A stretch of 64,000 nt of DNA, taken from Rhizophagus clarus. Lineage: Eukaryota; Glomeromycota; Glomeromycetes; Glomerales; Glomeraceae. Position 1 is the stretch's first letter, and every line of letters begins with the position of its first letter. The notes under the pieces were generated by a model. That model was not told the DNA's origin. It worked only from the letters and a program-made list of their open reading frames with translations, and did no database searches. Below are positions 23,601 to 38,600 of the stretch, piece after piece. The DNA lies in assembly GCA_015698045.1 (NCBI GenBank), contig BLAL01000291.1, positions 62,001-126,000 of the forward strand, read 5' to 3'. The translations under genes were made by a program, and so were the position numbers.

Positions 23601-26600
23601 TTTTTTCTTTTTATAGATTTTTCTCTTATAGATTTTTCTTTTCTTTTCCTTTTCTTTTTGTTCATGTGCCTTTATCTTTATCTCATGAACCCCTTCTCCT
23701 GGCCTTTCGTATTGCCTGAATACACAGTTTGTGTGCCCTTCACCTTTTCATCTCCTTCGACCCTCCACGTGCTCTCACGTGACCTTATACCTGATTGGTT
23801 TACTAACTCGACGGATCATGGATTGCCTCGGTTTAATCTTGTGTTGAGTTTGATGGGTCGTCTAACGGTGCTACATACTAACAGCCAGGGCAGGGTGGGA
23901 TGTCGATTTTTATAGTGGGCGTGTCATCCGTTATTATGTTAGCATAGTTGCTTCTACTTTGGTTGGAATATATCAAGGGGGAAGATCTAGGGAAATTTAG
24001 TGTAATGGAATTATTCTTTTTGACTAATTATTATTACTTTATTTTTACTTAGGAGACTATATAGCTTTGTTTTTAGTTAGTTTTATTTTCTTTTGTTTCT
24101 TTTTATCTCATGTAAACTGTATCGAGTAAATAATGATTAATAAAGATATTGGCTACTATACCGCGTTTGCCTTGAATTTAAATTCTAACGATCTGCGCTC
24201 CTTTTTCCGCTGATCACTCTGTCCATTTTTTTAGCTAACACTTTTTTCATTAAAACTTATAGTTTTCCCTACCTAAAAGTCCTCGAATATGCCTAATAAC
24301 GTTGCTAGACGAGGTCGTGGCTCCTTTAATCCTAATAGTAGGAAAGCCAGCCGCCACGAACGGAAAAAAGACAATAATAACTCTGATAACTCTGGTTCTG
24401 ATGGTGAGAACACTGTCCAACAAAAACGCTCTCGAACCATCTCCGAACAAGCTATGGATGAAGATATCGTCGCCGACACAGCGGCTGACGCTGGTGTTGA
24501 AGTTCTTACTTCTTCCCCTCAAGAAAACAATACTGCTTCTACTTCTCTCTCCTCTCATCCGAATATTGCTGCGGCACTATCTGCGCCTAACGATAACGCG
24601 TCTGATGGACTTAACGCGTCCATGCACGCTCGAACAATGACTCCTGCATCCCCCCCTAATGCGTCGCCTGATAAGGCTAATGATGATGATCCCCCTGTTG
24701 GTCAACTCCTTATCCAATCTCCAACCTTTTCCATCGACAGAAATGATTTTCAAGCTGCGGCTGCCCCCAACTCTGCCCCTGAAACTTTAAAGAACTTCTC
24801 TACAAATAAGGCATTGATTGATGCCGTCAACAATACCTTTCTAGAAATGTATGAATCGTACACTGGTAAAGCGAGAATGACTGGTTATGGTGACGCCAAA
24901 CGCCTCGTTATTCATTTCCATACTATGGAGGCACGTAACGCATGTGTCGGTGCTGCTCATCAACAGTTCCCAGACCTTGTATTCCATGCCCACGATCCAA
25001 GACAACTCCGGAGTGATGAGGATCTCTGAGCCATCCAAGTTACTGATATTCCTTTCTTCTTAACCAAAGACAATATCATGTCTTATTTCAAGAAATTTGG
25101 TAACATTTAATCCTGTCGAGTTTACTCCAGAAAAAATGCCAAAGTACAACAAGCCAGAATTGTATATGATTCTGCCCTCTCTATCGCCCGCTTTGATACG
25201 CAATGGGCCGTTTACTGCTTCTCCACCTGCCTCAGAGTGACCCCGTGTCATTACACTGTTGATCAAAAATCCTCACGCAGAGCCTTCGTTGCTACGCTTA
25301 CTCAGTTACCTCCTAACACCAAAGATATTGACCTGGCTCCCCTCACCAGAGACCTTGGTGCTAAAGCCGTCAATGTCTTTCTCTCATTGAACTCTTACAA
25401 ACCCAAACGATGGGCTTATGTCACGTTCAACTCCCAAGAAGCCATGGAACAGGTCATTGGTTTCCGCGGCCATACCTTGCAATGGAACCTTCCAGATAAC
25501 ACTAATAAACTTTACCACAGATGTGGCAAATTAGGCTGTGCCCCCAGTCAATGCCCAAGCCGCTAAGATAGAGGTCGCCCTAGGGGCAGAAACCCGGTGG
25601 CTGCACTTAAAGAACGCTTCAATATCAACCAACCTGCTCGATCTAAAGCGCGTTCACGCTTTGGCTCTCGTTCACGCTCGCGATCTAAAGGACCTAGCAA
25701 TTCTCAATCCTCTCAGCCTCAAAAACCCCCGGCTAACACCTGACCTAACAACATTCATCACCAGGTTCGCTCTAAATCAAATGATAAACGCGACCGTTCA
25801 GTTTCTTTTTCTTCGGCCTTGCGTTCCCCTCATCCCCTCTCATCACCCGCCCAAGCTACTACTATGTCTCCTCACGAGGCTGCTAATATTTTATCCTTGT
25901 TAAAATCTCTCCAACAAGATATGGCTGATGTCCGTGAATGTATCACTGCCTTAGAGCTCAACGATAGACGTATGACTCGTATTGAGCAGCACCTTGGTTT
26001 GCTTCCTCCACCTGACATCCCAGCCACCAATCAGACCTCAGATATGCTCGTCGATGCACCAGTTATACATGATTCTACTGTTATGCAGGTCCATTCTCGA
26101 CCCGCTGCTCCGCTTGTACAAACGACTCTCACCCCCTCAACTCCTGGTTTCGTTTCTCCACGACCAGTTAGAGCTCCCATCTCCGCTCCTGTTGATATCC
26201 CTGATATTTCCTCATTATCTTCTACTTCCCATATGGCTCCCTCTTCCACCCAGACTCATGATGAAATTCAAGCCATTAATGCGAAGCACTCGGCTATTGA
26301 AAACAAATTGGACATGCTTGCCAACTCTATTAGCGGTTTTATTGGATCTATTGCCTCTTCTTCATTTTCCTCGGACTCAGCTAATACAGCTGGTTCCAAT
26401 TAATTGTTTCCCTTCTTATACCTCCCTGTCTGTTTTATCATAGTGTTATAATGACAGACAATAATTTTGACTACGATTCCTTTGTTCGCAATCCCCCCAA
26501 CCCCGTAAACATAGATGACCTTACTTCACAAGATTCTTTATTCTCTTCTGCTTCTCCTTCACTTTCCCCTCGCAATTCTTTTAATATTTCCTCTCTTAAC

Positions 26601-29600
26601 ATTAACGGTCTTAAGATGTTTTCACAGAATAAGATCGAGTTATTAAATAATTTCTTTTCCCTCAAACACATTTCTTTCGGTGGTGTCGTTGACACCCATC
26701 TACATCCTAAACAAATGCATTTTTTGTCTAAACGACTTTCTAATTATACTGTTTTTTCTTCTGTTCTGGATACCTCCCAACATGTTCGTTCTTCTGGGGG
26801 TGTTTTCTTTTTTATTGAAAATTCTTTGGCTTCTCATGTTCACACTTATACCTCACTCTCATCACGCTTGCTTTCTGTTGACCTCTACTTCAAAGGCAAC
26901 GTTAAGCTTCGAATTTTTGTTGTTTACATCCCTCCTACCTCTGATCAATCCTTACGTGATGAAACTATTGACCTCCTTATTCTCGCCTTGTCGGACGCCA
27001 AACGATTAGGTTTTCATCACGTAGTTTGTGGAGATTTTAATATGCACCTAGATCAATTCTACCCTCTGTTTTTTAATCAACCTCAAATTGCTTCCAAGCG
27101 TATCCATCGCCTCTTTAATTTTCTTTTAACGAATGGATACGTGGATTTTACTCCTATCAATTTTTCCTCTACCTCTTTGGGTACCTATCATCGTGCGGAT
27201 GTTGTTTCCCATATTGATTATGTTTGGTCTTGTCCCCTTCTTAAACGGTTTTTACTCACCTCAATCATTTTTGACGTGCGTGATCTTAGCCTTTCTGATC
27301 ATAATCCTGTTATTACCTATTATGATTGTTCCTTTTTATCTTCTTCTCTCAAGCCAGCACGTGTCCAGCAACTTCAACGACGTTCTTGTCGTATTTTTTC
27401 CTTTGATTCAGTTACCCCCTCGCAATGGGAGGACTTTTCTGCTCATGTTGACAATCTATGTAACATTTCTCCTGTTGAATTTGCCTCTTGGCACGTTAAT
27501 CGTATGTGTGAATATTTACACACTAACATTATCGCTGGCGCCAATGCTACCCTACCCGCCCATACTGTTGGTAATGACCATACCCCTAGACAATTTAAGG
27601 ATTTAGAAACCCTTATACAGCATTATCGCTTCCTTAATCACGTTCTTCACTCTATTAGATTGTTACGCAAATACCCGCATACCTTTTCTTCCTCCCATGA
27701 CCGTAAATGGTCTGGCTATTTGATTCGATTAAATAATATATTTAATTTGTATAAATCCACCTTTACCTTCGTCCCTGTTTTACCTTCAACTTTACTTTCT
27801 TGTCGGACGGATAATTTTAATTCTTTATTCCGTACTCTTTCCCATGCCTCTAGATTACTAAGAGGCTTACATCTTTTGAAAGAGAAAGAGTTTCAGGAAT
27901 TTTCTATCAAGGCCCATCTGGCATCTCGTGATCAGAATTTTGATACTGACGTCTCTTCATTTATCAATTCAGCGCTTTCTCGCTCACGTCGTCGCATCGT
28001 GCTGGATTGCGTCTTCATTGATCATCCTACCACTCCTCAGTTGTTGACGGATCCTAATGAGATTTCTGATGCTGTGGTCAATCACTTCCAAAATGCAGTT
28101 CCTATCAAGTCCTCTCCGCCCTCACATATTTCAACCTTACCTAACCGATGGCGCTCTGCGTATTCGCCCATGGACTCAGTTTCTCCCGATATATATAATT
28201 CTCTCTTGTCTCCTCCTTCCTTAGAGGAATGGCTCTCTACGGTCTCCTCCATGCCTAATGGCAAAGCTCCTGGCCCTTCCATGATTACCTATGAAATGCT
28301 CAAACATTTGAGCTCCAATGCCAATTCCTTACTTTTAATCCTGATCCGCAAATGTTTTACTTGTGCTGACATTCCTGATCTCTGGCGGCAAGCTATGGTT
28401 TTTCCCATCCCCAAGCCGCACGAATGGCAATGCCAATTGATAAATATCTGTCCTATCACGCTTCTGGAAGTTATCCGGAAAGCCTTTATCAAGCTTTTTT
28501 ACAACCGCTTGTCTACCACCTTAGCTGCCCACAATGTCCTCAAAGGTGGCAATTTTGCAGGGCTACCAGGAGGAACCTGTCGAGATCTGATCATCACTCT
28601 TGAGTCCATCATCCATGATGCCAATCATAACAACTCTCCTCTCTGGATTTTATCGCAAGACATCTCCAAAGCCTTTGATTCTGTCAACCTTACTATGTTG
28701 AAATTCGCTTTGGAACGCATACGTCTACCTGCGACTGCTATCACGCTTATCTTATCTCTTTTTATGAACTGTTCGAATCGGGTGTTTACTGCTCACGGTG
28801 AGACTTCTTCCTACCGGGTTCACATTGGCATTGACCAAGGCGAAGTGATTTCCCCACTCTTATGGGTTATCTACGTCGATCCTCTTCTGACTGTTTTGAA
28901 AGATGAGATGTTGGACCCTTATATCCTACGGTCCCCATCATTACTCCCCACTGATACGGTTTCTACTCCTGATATCTCTATTAACAACCTGGTCTTTATG
29001 GATGATTCTACTCTTATTTCTTCATCCAAGGCTGGACTGGAGCATATGTTATCAATTACTGAAGAATTTTATTCGTTGAACAATACTTCTGCTAACCACC
29101 AGAAATATGTTTTGATTTCAAATTCATTGGCTTTAACCACCACGTCCACTATCTCTCCTGTGGAATTTCGCCTATCCTTATCGTCTTTGAACGATATTCC
29201 TTCTATTTCTGTTACTCCCCTTTCTATTACTTCATCTTTTCGCTTTTTAGGTGTATGGTTTAACATTAAAGGCTCTCGCGATTTTGTTAAAAGACAAATC
29301 GCCAATGAATGTAATTCCTTTGCCGCCACTCTTCGACCGGCCAAGCTCTCTGCTAAACAAGTGGTTTACCTTTACAATTCGGTGCTCATTCCAAAACTTG
29401 AGTACCGTATGCAAGTTACCCACCTTTCAGCTTCGGATTGTTATGCTGCTACGCAATCCGTCCGCTCTCTCGTCAAGCATAAGGCTAACTTTTCCCGCTC
29501 TCTCCCCAATCCCATACTTTATCTTTCCATGCTTTGGGCCTGATTAATTTATCCTCTCATCTGATACAATGTCATGTTAATAATTTATTTTTGATGGCTA

Positions 29601-32600
29601 ATTCTTCTACACCTTTTATTCAGCGTTTATTTATTTATAGATTAATGTTGATACAATTTAGGTTTTTGATCCCTATTTCTCCTTTGATGGTGGTTGATTG
29701 GTCCTTATGGTCCAGTATGAATATTTTTAAATGTGACTATATTGCGTGCTCTATTGCTTCCATGGTTTCTACCCCCTTCCGCTTGCAACATACTCAGTTC
29801 TCTCCAACGTTACCAGACCTTACTCTTCCTGGTCATACTCCTTTATATTCATGTATGAGCCCGCAGGTTTTTAAAGCTTGCCTCAAGGTCCTTCGGAAAC
29901 GTCACCTCTATTATTTATCGCAATTAATTGCGCCTTCTGGCTCTCATCTCATTTCCTGGCCAGCTTATCGCTCTGCTTATATTGCCCAACTTGAGGATAA
30001 GCGTGGCCGTTCCCTCCCTCATAAATGGTACTTGGACATCAAGGCCCATACGACCCTTCCCGGCTCTCATGATCAGTTGTCCGATCAGTATGTACGCCCC
30101 CTTCTGTTACTTCTTCTATTGTCTTACTTCCTGGTGTCACTACAACGCAAAAGAATCGGCATTGGCTCGTCACGCTTGATGATAACAGTGCTCCTCTCTT
30201 CGGCAAACAACCTAGCGTCCAACCCAAGAAAGATACCTGTGTGATTGTTCATTGGATATCTGACTGTCTCTCTTCTCCTGGTGATGTTGTTCGCCTTCGT
30301 CCCTGTCCAGGCTGTGACGCGCATGTTCCGTTTCCTTCGGCTAGTAAATATTCTGCCGTTCCGCCTCGCTGCACCTTCAAGATTTCTTTGTTGAGATCTA
30401 TGATTTTGCCTACTAATTGTGAACGCATTCGTCAATCTACTTCAGAAGTCATTTCTCCTCATACTTGGGCTGATCTTAGTATTACGGTTATTCCTTATTA
30501 TCGGCGCCTTGATCTTTTGCCAGATTTTTCCTCTTCTTCCTCTGTAATTGCGGATGACCTTACTGTGTCTCCTCTCATAGACAATCAATTTTTACTTTCT
30601 TCATCAGTTCCACTCCCGTCAGGCTCTCATTATCGTTATTATACCGATGGTTCTCTGCTTAGCCTCGGAACACCTGAAGTCTCGATGGGTTGGTCTTGGG
30701 TCCAAATAATTCCCGACGCTGGATACCTTAACTCTGTTGCTACCTATGCGCACGATACTATACGGAACTGGCCTTTCTCCACCAGAGCTGAAGCTGCTGC
30801 AATTTACGCTGCTTTAAGCGTCACTCCGGCTGATTATACTGTTACTATTTACACGGACTCCCAAGCTGCCATTGATGGTTTGCGACTGTGTGCATCTTCT
30901 TCCTACTCTAATAGTCTTCGAGCTGTGGGCTTCTATCGAGCGACTCGTTCATGACAAAAGTCTTGCGGTCTTTCCCGTCAAAGTCAAAGGTCATGATGGC
31001 AATTACTGGAACGAATTTGCTGATTCTCTTGCGAATTCTGCCCATCATTCTGATATGGCTCCTCTTTGCCCCAAGACACTTACACCTCCTCGCATCCCGT
31101 CCGTCTTGTGTATGACAATGTGGTTTGCGAGTCCAATCCCAGACGGCTTTTCAAGCTCCATTTTCAGGCCACCTTTTTAAAGGACCTCTTATCTCTCAAA
31201 CGTTTTCAATTTGTATATTGCCTGTTTGATAAAGACGACTATGTAGTGGACTGGGAACTTATCTGGTTTACTCTTAATTTCTCCCCGACTCATGATGCTT
31301 CCTTCCAGGCTTCTCATGCCGCAAGACATTACACTTTCAAGTTTAAACTCTTTCTCGATGATTTGCCTCTCCTGGAAAAGTTAAAGGTCACCCGCTCCGA
31401 TCTCTATATTGATCTTCTTACATGCCGTTCATGTTGTGATCGCATGGAGGACTTGATGCACTTGATCCTTTGCTCTAAACGTCGCTCTGTCATGCATCAA
31501 ATATTGCAATCTTATCAAAATCACTTATTCTCTAAGCTGCGTGAAGCTGGTGAATTGGCTGATCAGGATCCTATACCCTTGCTCAGGAAACTCTCTTCTC
31601 TTTCTTGTTGGACCATTTCTTCCTCTAACTGGTCCTCTTACGCGCTCATCCGGGGCTGTTTACCTGCCATGTTTATTGACTTATTTGTCGATTTATCTAT
31701 TCCCAGGCCGTCTGCTATGAAGGTCGTAGCTGCGATACATAATAATTTCATCCAAAAACTTAGGATACGCATCTGGAATCCGCGTACTTATGACAAGAGT
31801 AAATGGGAAGACGCGATGAACATTACCCTTAACTTGAAAACTACTCCTCAGCCATCTAATTTGCCTGCCACGTCATATGTGCCTTTCTCCTCATTACCTC
31901 CTCCGACCCATCTCGTGACTTCACGTAACTCCGAAGTTGATTGGATAAAGAACTCGATAACTCAAGGTTTGCCATGGTTTAAACATTTGTCGGGTTTTAT
32001 GGGTCGTCTAACGGTGCTACTTAATAACAGCTTTTGCAGGATGGGATGTCGATTTTTATAGTGGGCGTGTTATCCGTTATTTTGTTAGCATAGTTGCTTC
32101 TACTTTGGTTGGAATATATCAAGGGGGAAGATCTAGGGAAATTTAGTGTAATGCGATTTATTCTTTTTAGAATAGGTTTATTACTATATTTTTACTTAGG
32201 AGACTATATAGTTTTGTTTTTAGTTAATTTTATTTTATTTCGTTTCTTTTTATGTTTTATAAATTGTATCAGTTAAATAATAATTAATAAAGATAAGGGC
32301 TACTATGCCGCGTTTGCCTTGAATTTAAATTCTATTTTGTTTCTTTTTATATTTTGTAAATTGTATCAGTTTAATAATAATTAATAAAGATAAGGGCTAC
32401 TATGCCGCGTTTGCCTTGAATTTAAATTCTCCCATTTGATCCAATGTCATGTTAATAATTTGTTTTTAATGGCTAATTCTTCTACTTCTTTTATTCAACG
32501 TTTATTTGTTTATAGATTAATGTTGATTCAATTTCAATTTTTGATTCCTGTTTCTCCTTTGATGGTGGCTGATTGGTCTTTATGGTCCAATATGAATGCT

Positions 32601-35600
32601 TTTAAATGTGATTATATTGCCTGCACTCTTGCTTCCATGGTCTCCTCCCCCTTCCGACTACAACATGCTAATTCCACTTCACTATGTCCGGACCTTACTC
32701 TACCTGGCCATACTCCTTTATATTCATGTATGAGCCCTAAAACTTTTAAGGCTTGCCTTAAAGTTCTTCGAAGACGTCATTTGTATTATCTCTCGCAATT
32801 GATCACGCCCACTGGCACCCATCTTGTTTCCTGGACAGCCTATCGGACTGCTTATATTGCTCTATTGGCTGACAAACGTGGCCGTTCTCTCCCACATAAA
32901 TGGTACTTGGATATCCAGGCTACTACTACCATCCCTGGCTCTCACGACCGTTTATACGATCGTTACGTGTGTTTTCCTGCCACCATTCCCGCTGTTTCTT
33001 TGGTTCTTGGTGCTACTACTAATCAAAAGAATAGGCATTGGCTTGTTACATTAGATGGCAACGCTGCTCCTCTTTTTGGCAAGCAGCTTACCGTTCAACC
33101 TAAGAAAGATACTTGTACAATTGTTCATTGGACGTCCGATTGTCTCTCCTCTCCTGGTGATGTTATTCGCCTTCACCCTTGCCTGGGTTGTGATGCTCAT
33201 GTTCCCTTCCCCGCCACTAATAAATACACCTCTGTTGAGCCTCGGTGTACTTTCACGGTCTCCCTTTTAAGGTCTTTAATTCTCCCTACCTGTAATGAGC
33301 GCATTCGTCCTTCTACTACGGAAGTGGTTTCCCCTTACTCTTGGGCAGACCTATGTACAACGGTGGTTTCATATTACATACGTCTCTCTATTCCTCCTGA
33401 CTTCTCTTCTTCCCTTCCCGCGTTGAATGGTGATTCCACAAGTCCTCCAGTTTTGTTAGACTCCTCCGGTCTTCCTTCTCCTGTCACTCTTCCACTGGGT
33501 TCTCATTACCGGTATTATACTGATGGTTCCCTTATAAACCTAGGAACACCTGCTGTTTCAATGGGTTGGTCCTGGGTTCAGATTATTCCTGATGCTGGAT
33601 TCCTCAATTCTATTGCTACTTATGCACATGGCACTATTCGCAATTGGCCTTCCTCTACTAGAGCTGAAACCGCTGCGATTTACGCTGCTCTTAGCGTCAC
33701 TCCCAATGATTCTATTGTTTCTATATACACGGATTCTCAAGCTGCTATAGATGGTTTGCATCTTTGCGCTTCCTCTACTTATACTAACAGTCGATTCTAT
33801 TACAAAACCACCAATTTTGAATTGTGGGCTTCTATAGAATGTTGTGTTCGAGAGAAACGGCTGTCTGTTTTTCCAGTTAAAGTCAAAGGTCACGATGGCA
33901 ATTATTGGAATGATTTTGCCGACTCTCTCGCTAACTCTGCTCATCAGTCAGATGCTGCTTTTCCCCTTCCTGAGGCTATCTTCACCTCTGCGCATAATAT
34001 CTGTTTGGCCTACGATGACATTATTTGTGAATCCAATTCTAGGCGCCTCTTTAAGGCTTATTATTAGGCTACTTACATGAGGGACCTCTTATCACTCAGC
34101 CGTTTTCAGTTTATTTTTTGTTTGACTGATCGGGATGATTATATCGTTGACTGGGATCTCACCTGGTTCACCCTTAATTTTTCTCCATCTCATGACGCGT
34201 CTTTTCAAGCTCATCACGCTTCAAGACATTACACCTTCAAATTCAAGCTTTTCCTTGACAACTTGCCTCTCCTGGAGAAGTTGAAGCTTACACGTCCAGA
34301 TCTTTATATTGACCTTTTGACGTGTCGCTCCTGCTGCATTCGCAAAGATGATCTGATGCACTTTATTCTCTGCTCCAAACGATGTACCGCTATGCACCAG
34401 ATTTTACAATCCTACCAAAATCATTTATTCTCCAAGCTTCGTGAAGCTGGTGAATTGGCTGATGTGGATCCCACGCCAATGATCAGGAAGCTTTCTTCTC
34501 TTTCTTGCTGGTCTATTTCCTCTTCTAATTGGTCCTCGTATGCTCTCATTCGGGGTTGCCTGCCCAAACTTTTTATTGATTTGTTTGTAGAATTATCTAT
34601 TCCTCGACAATCAGCTATGAAGGTTGTAGCTGCGATTCACAACAACTTTGTTCAAAAACTTCAAAGACGCATCTGGAATCTGCGTACCTATGACAAAAGT
34701 AGATGAGAAGATGCGATGCATATCACTCTCAAATTGAAAACTACTCCTCGGCCTTCTAATTTGCCTGCTTCTACGTATGTGCCTTTCTCTTCATTACCTC
34801 TTCCGACCCATCTTGTGAATTCACGTGACTTTAGAACTGATTGGATAAAGAACTCGATGATTCAGAGATTACCATGGTATAATCATTTGTCAGATTTTAT
34901 GGGTCGTCTAACGGTGCTACTTAATAACAGCTTTTGCAGGATGGGATGTCGATTTTTATAGTGGGCGTGTTATCCGTTATTTTGTTAGCATAGTTGCTTC
35001 TACTTTGGTTGGAATATATCAAGGGGGAAGATCTAGGGAAATTTAGTGTAATGCGATTATTCTTTTAGATTAATTTTTATTACTTTATTTTTACTTAGGA
35101 GACTATATAGCTTTATTTTTAGTTAGTTTTATTTTATTTTTGTTTTCTTTTTATTTTTATAAATTGTATCGATTAAATAATAATTAATAAAGATATTGGC
35201 TACTATGCCACGTTTGCCTTGAATTTAAATTCTCGCTCTAAATCTAATGATAAATGCAACTGTTCCGTCTCGTTCTCTTCTGCATTACGCACTCCCCCTT
35301 CCTCTTCAGCGCGCACTCAAACACCCTCCTTGTCCCTACAGGATGCCAGTGAAATTTTATCCTTGCTAAAAGCTTTGCAGCAAGATATGGCTGATGTACG
35401 CGATCGCATTACTGCACTTGAACGTAACGACCAATGTATGGCTCGCATCGAATGGCATATTGGTCTACAACCTTTGTCCTCTGTTTCACCCAATACTACA
35501 CAAACTTCTGACATGAACATCGACCAACTGGATGTTTCTAACCCTTCCCTAATGCAAAATTCTCTTCGTGCCAAGCCGTCTTCACGTCCTCTCAACCCCC

Positions 35601-38600
35601 TTTTACCGGATTTTGTCCCCTTGACATCTCCTGTAATTCTCGCTCACACCTCATTCCTGGCTGTTATTACTTTTGCTCCTACCATCCCTTCCCCGCAACA
35701 TGCTAGCGCTGAAATTCAGGCTATCAATGAAAAGCATTCAGCCATTGAAAGTAAAATGGACATGCTTGTTGCCTCCATTAGCGGCTTTATTGGATCGATT
35801 AATACCTCTTCTACCTCAAACTCGGCTAATACAGCCGGTTCCCAATAATTTCTTCTTTCCTCTCTTTTCTCCGTCTGACGTATCATTGTGCCTTAATGAC
35901 AGACACTAATTTTAATTATGATTCCTTTGTTCATAATCCCCCCAACCCCGTAGATATAGAAAATCTTTCTTTCCAGGATTCTTTATTTTCTTCTAATAGT
36001 ATATCCCCTCTTCCTCCTAACTCCTTTAATATATCTTCATTTAATATCAATGGTCTCAAAACGCACTCCCAAAACAAAATTGAATAATTACATAATTTTT
36101 TTTCTCTTAAACATATTTCCTTTGGTGGTGTCGTTGACACCCACTTACACCCAAGACAGATGCATTTTTTGTCAAAACGCCTCTCTAACTATACTGTTTT
36201 TTCTTCTTATTTGGACACCTCGCAACACGTCCGCTCTTCTGGAGGTGTTTCCTTGTTCATAGAAAATTCTTTGGCTCCTCACGTTCACACCTACACTTCT
36301 CATTCATCCCGCCTGCTTTCTGTTGACTTATATTTCAAAGGCAACATTAAGCTGCGTATTTTTGTAGTTTACATACCCCCTACCTCAGATCAAGTCTTAC
36401 GTGATACCACTATAGACTTACTCACTCAAGCCCTCTTGGACACCAAACGACTAGGCTTTCACCATGCCATCTGTGAGGATTTTAATATGCATTTAGACCA
36501 ATTTTACCCCCTTTTTTTCAATCAACCCCAAATCGCTTCTAAACGTATCCACCGACTCTTTAATTTCCTTCTGAGCAATGGATACGTGAACTTTACTCCT
36601 GCCAATTCTTCTGCCTCCTTGGGCACCTTTCAACGTGCCAATGTTATTACTTGCATTGACTATATTTGGTCATGCCCTCTCCTTAAATCCTTTTTACTTA
36701 CTTCTCTAATTTTTGACGCTTGTGATAACTCTTTATCTGATCACAATCCTGTCATCACTTATTTTGACTCTTCCCTATTATGTTCTTCTGTTAAATTGGC
36801 CCGTGCTAGACAGCTTAAAAGATGCATACGCTGTGTTTTTCTTCTGGACTCAGTTTCTCCGGCTCTGTGGGATGACTTTTCCGCCTATATAGATACTCTT
36901 TGTAATACCCCTCCCACCACTTTTGCCCTTTGGCATATTAATCAGATGTGCGAATATTTGCATTCCTCTATTCTTGCCGGGGCATCTGCTGTTTTACCTT
37001 CACGTACGATCAGAAATGATCACTCTCCCAAACTCCCCAAAGAATTGGAAACCCCTTATTCAGCATTATTATTTCCTTAATCGGGTTCTTCATTCCATTA
37101 GAATTTTGCGAAAACACCCGCATACCTTTTCTTTTTCACATGATCGTAAATGGACTGTTTATCTCATTCGCTTAGGCAATATATTTCGTCTTTACAAGTC
37201 TTGTTTTTCCACTATTCCCGTTTTGCCCACAACTTTATCTTCTTGTCAGGCTGATAATTTTAATCAATTTTTAATCTTTTGTCATATTCCTCTTCTTTAT
37301 TAAGAGGTTTACATCTTTTGAAAGAAAAAGAATACCAGGACTTCTCTATCAAAGCTCATATTGAGAAACGTGATCTTGATTTTGATACTGATATTTCCTC
37401 TTTCATTAATTCAGCGCTTTCTCGTTCCTGTCAGCAGATTGTGTTAGATCATGTTTTTATCGATCACTCTACTGCTCCTTGTTTACTGACCGACCCATTG
37501 GATATTTCTGATGCGGTGGTTAATCATTTCCAGCACGCGGTTCCTGTCAAATCCACCCCACTATTGCACATCTCTATATTACCAGATCGATGGCGTTCTG
37601 CATATTCACCTATGGATTCAATCTCGCCCGCGATCTATGATTCTCTTTTATCCCCCCCTTCCTTGGATGAATGGTTAAGCACGATTTCCTCCATGCCTAA
37701 TGGCAAAGCCCCTGGCCCCTCCATGATTACTTATGAAATGCTCAAACACCTTGGCCCTGCCGCCAATGCTTTACTTTTAATCTTGATCCATAAATGTTTT
37801 GCTTCCGCTGACATTCCAGATCTATGGCGTCAGGCTATGGTTTTCCCTATTCCCAAACCACATGAATGGCGTTGTCAACTACAGAATACTCGTCCCATCA
37901 CACTTTTGGAAGTTATACAGAAATCATTTGTTAAATTATTTTACAACCGCTTATCTTCCATCCTCGCTGCTCATAACGTTCTCACTGGTGGTAATTTTGC
38001 TGGTCTACCCAGAGGAACTTGCCGTAATCCTATTATAACCTTAGAGTCTATTATTCATGATGCTAATTGCACCAAATCCCCTTTATGGATCCTTTCTCAG
38101 GATATTTCTAAAGCGTTCAACTCCATTCATCTTACTATGTTGAAATTTGCTCTATAGCGTATTCGTTTACCTGCTTCTTCCATCAAACTTATTTTGTCAC
38201 TTTTTATGAACCGATCAAATCGGGTTTTCACTGCTCATGGTGACACTTCTGCATACCAGGTCTGCATTGGTATTGACCAAGGTGAGGTGATTTCTCCGCT
38301 CCTCTGGGTTATATATATCGATCCCCTCTTGACGGTGTTAAAAAAAGAGATGTTGGATCCTTATGTCTTGCGCCTTTCCTCGCTCCTCCCGACACCTCTT
38401 GACGCTAACTCCAATCTCGTTATTAACAATCTGGTTTTTATGGATGACTCTACTCTTGTCTCTTCATCCAAGTCTGGATTGGAACATATGTTATCTATCA
38501 CAGAAGAATTTTATGCGCTAAACAATACTTCCGCTAATCATCACAAATATGTTTTGATATCAAATTCTTTGCCCCTTACCACTACTTCTAATATTTCCCC

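Larger units (their letters stand above)
24186..32320 (+). mobile_element. Full-length LINE, copy C (8.1 kb, heavily mutated)
   Basis: Same boundaries and layout as copy A: 5' UTR, ORF1 24289-26403, ORF2 26451-32061, 3' UTR. It is collinear with A over its length, with many third-position differences as well as nonsense changes, so A and C are not a recent duplication of one another. Confidence 0.92.
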
